Assembly: GCA_016870695.1 (NCBI GenBank)
Contig: VGAV01000182.1
Span: 1-5,582 of the forward strand
Length of the DNA: 5,582 nucleotides
Direction: 5' to 3'
From: Actinomycetota bacterium
GTDB lineage: Bacteria; Actinomycetota; Actinomycetes; Actinomycetales; Microbacteriaceae
The notes beneath the pieces are model-generated. The model made no database searches and was not told the origin of the DNA. It saw nothing but the letters and a program-made list of their open reading frames with translations. Numbering within the stretch: position 1 is the first letter of the stretch; each line of letters starts with the position of its first letter. The translations under genes and the position numbers were made by a program. This document shows, in pieces, positions 5,489 through 5,582 of the stretch.

Positions 5489-5582
5489 CTACCGCGCGCG
5501 GCGGATGCGCACGGGCCCGCGCGCCGTCTCGACGTCCACGACCTCGCCCCGCTGCGTCACCTCGACCTCGCCCAGGTCGACG
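5489..5582 (-). CDS. C-terminal end of an unidentified protein (cut by window)
   Basis: On the minus strand a frame enters from the window edge and ends at TAG 5491-5489, giving 30 residues. The sequence includes VDLGEVEVTQRGEVVDVETA and ends RIRRAR. All sense codons end in G or C, and the composition (alternating hydrophobic and charged residues, many Val and Glu) looks like real protein. The opposite frame instead gives a Ser/Thr/Arg-rich shadow. The pattern suggests a beta-strand-rich C-terminus with a basic tail. This is too little sequence to assign a family. It converges on the 238-aa gene. Confidence 0.6.
   Translation of the reverse strand, partial: VDLGEVEVTQRGEVVDVETARGPVRIRRAR

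Overview
The window comes from a high-GC (about 70% G+C) Gram-positive actinobacterium. The PurL sequence, the TrkH/TrkA pair, the near-exclusive use of G- or C-ending codons and the frequent GGATGCC heptamer together suggest Microbacteriaceae, most likely Microbacterium. That placement is inference; no rRNA or other marker is present.

Layout. Positions 1-1011 (+) hold the 3' part of purL (FGAM synthase, purine synthesis). A 46-aa single-pass membrane peptide follows 31 nt later (1043-1183, +), then a perfect 9-bp hairpin (1192-1212). Facing these genes on the minus strand is a K+ uptake pair, trkH (2008-3314) then trkA (1317-2015), joined by an 8-nt overlap and a TTG start. The trkH copy looks broken. 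The first three pore repeats are readable, but the fourth pore loop is missing and the last 51 conserved residues are in another frame. Positions 3571-5315 (+) hold two tandem paralogous genes of unknown function. Each has an N-terminal membrane anchor and a shared ~85-residue domain, and each is preceded by a TAGCAT box 6-7 nt before a GTG codon, the layout of leaderless transcripts. The window ends inside a minus-strand gene of which only the last 30 codons are visible (5489-5582).

Between genes, three copies of a 79-bp palindromic repeat (1231-1309, 3398-3476 and inverted 5354-5432) occupy three of the main gaps. The repeat is built from two GGA(A/T)TCGGA boxes followed by their two inverted partners. 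It is the strongest candidate here for an undescribed element. The GGATGCC heptamer also occurs 11 times on the two strands, and within the tandem paralogs it accounts for every GAT codon.

Functional links. purL and the small membrane gene probably share a transcript. TrkA would gate the TrkH pore, but that pore is probably non-functional as read. The two paralogs may form one membrane-associated system, but nothing in the sequence gives their role. No gene-free stretch exceeds 300 bases: 1184-1316, 3315-3570 and 5316-5488 are the main gaps and each contains one repeat copy.
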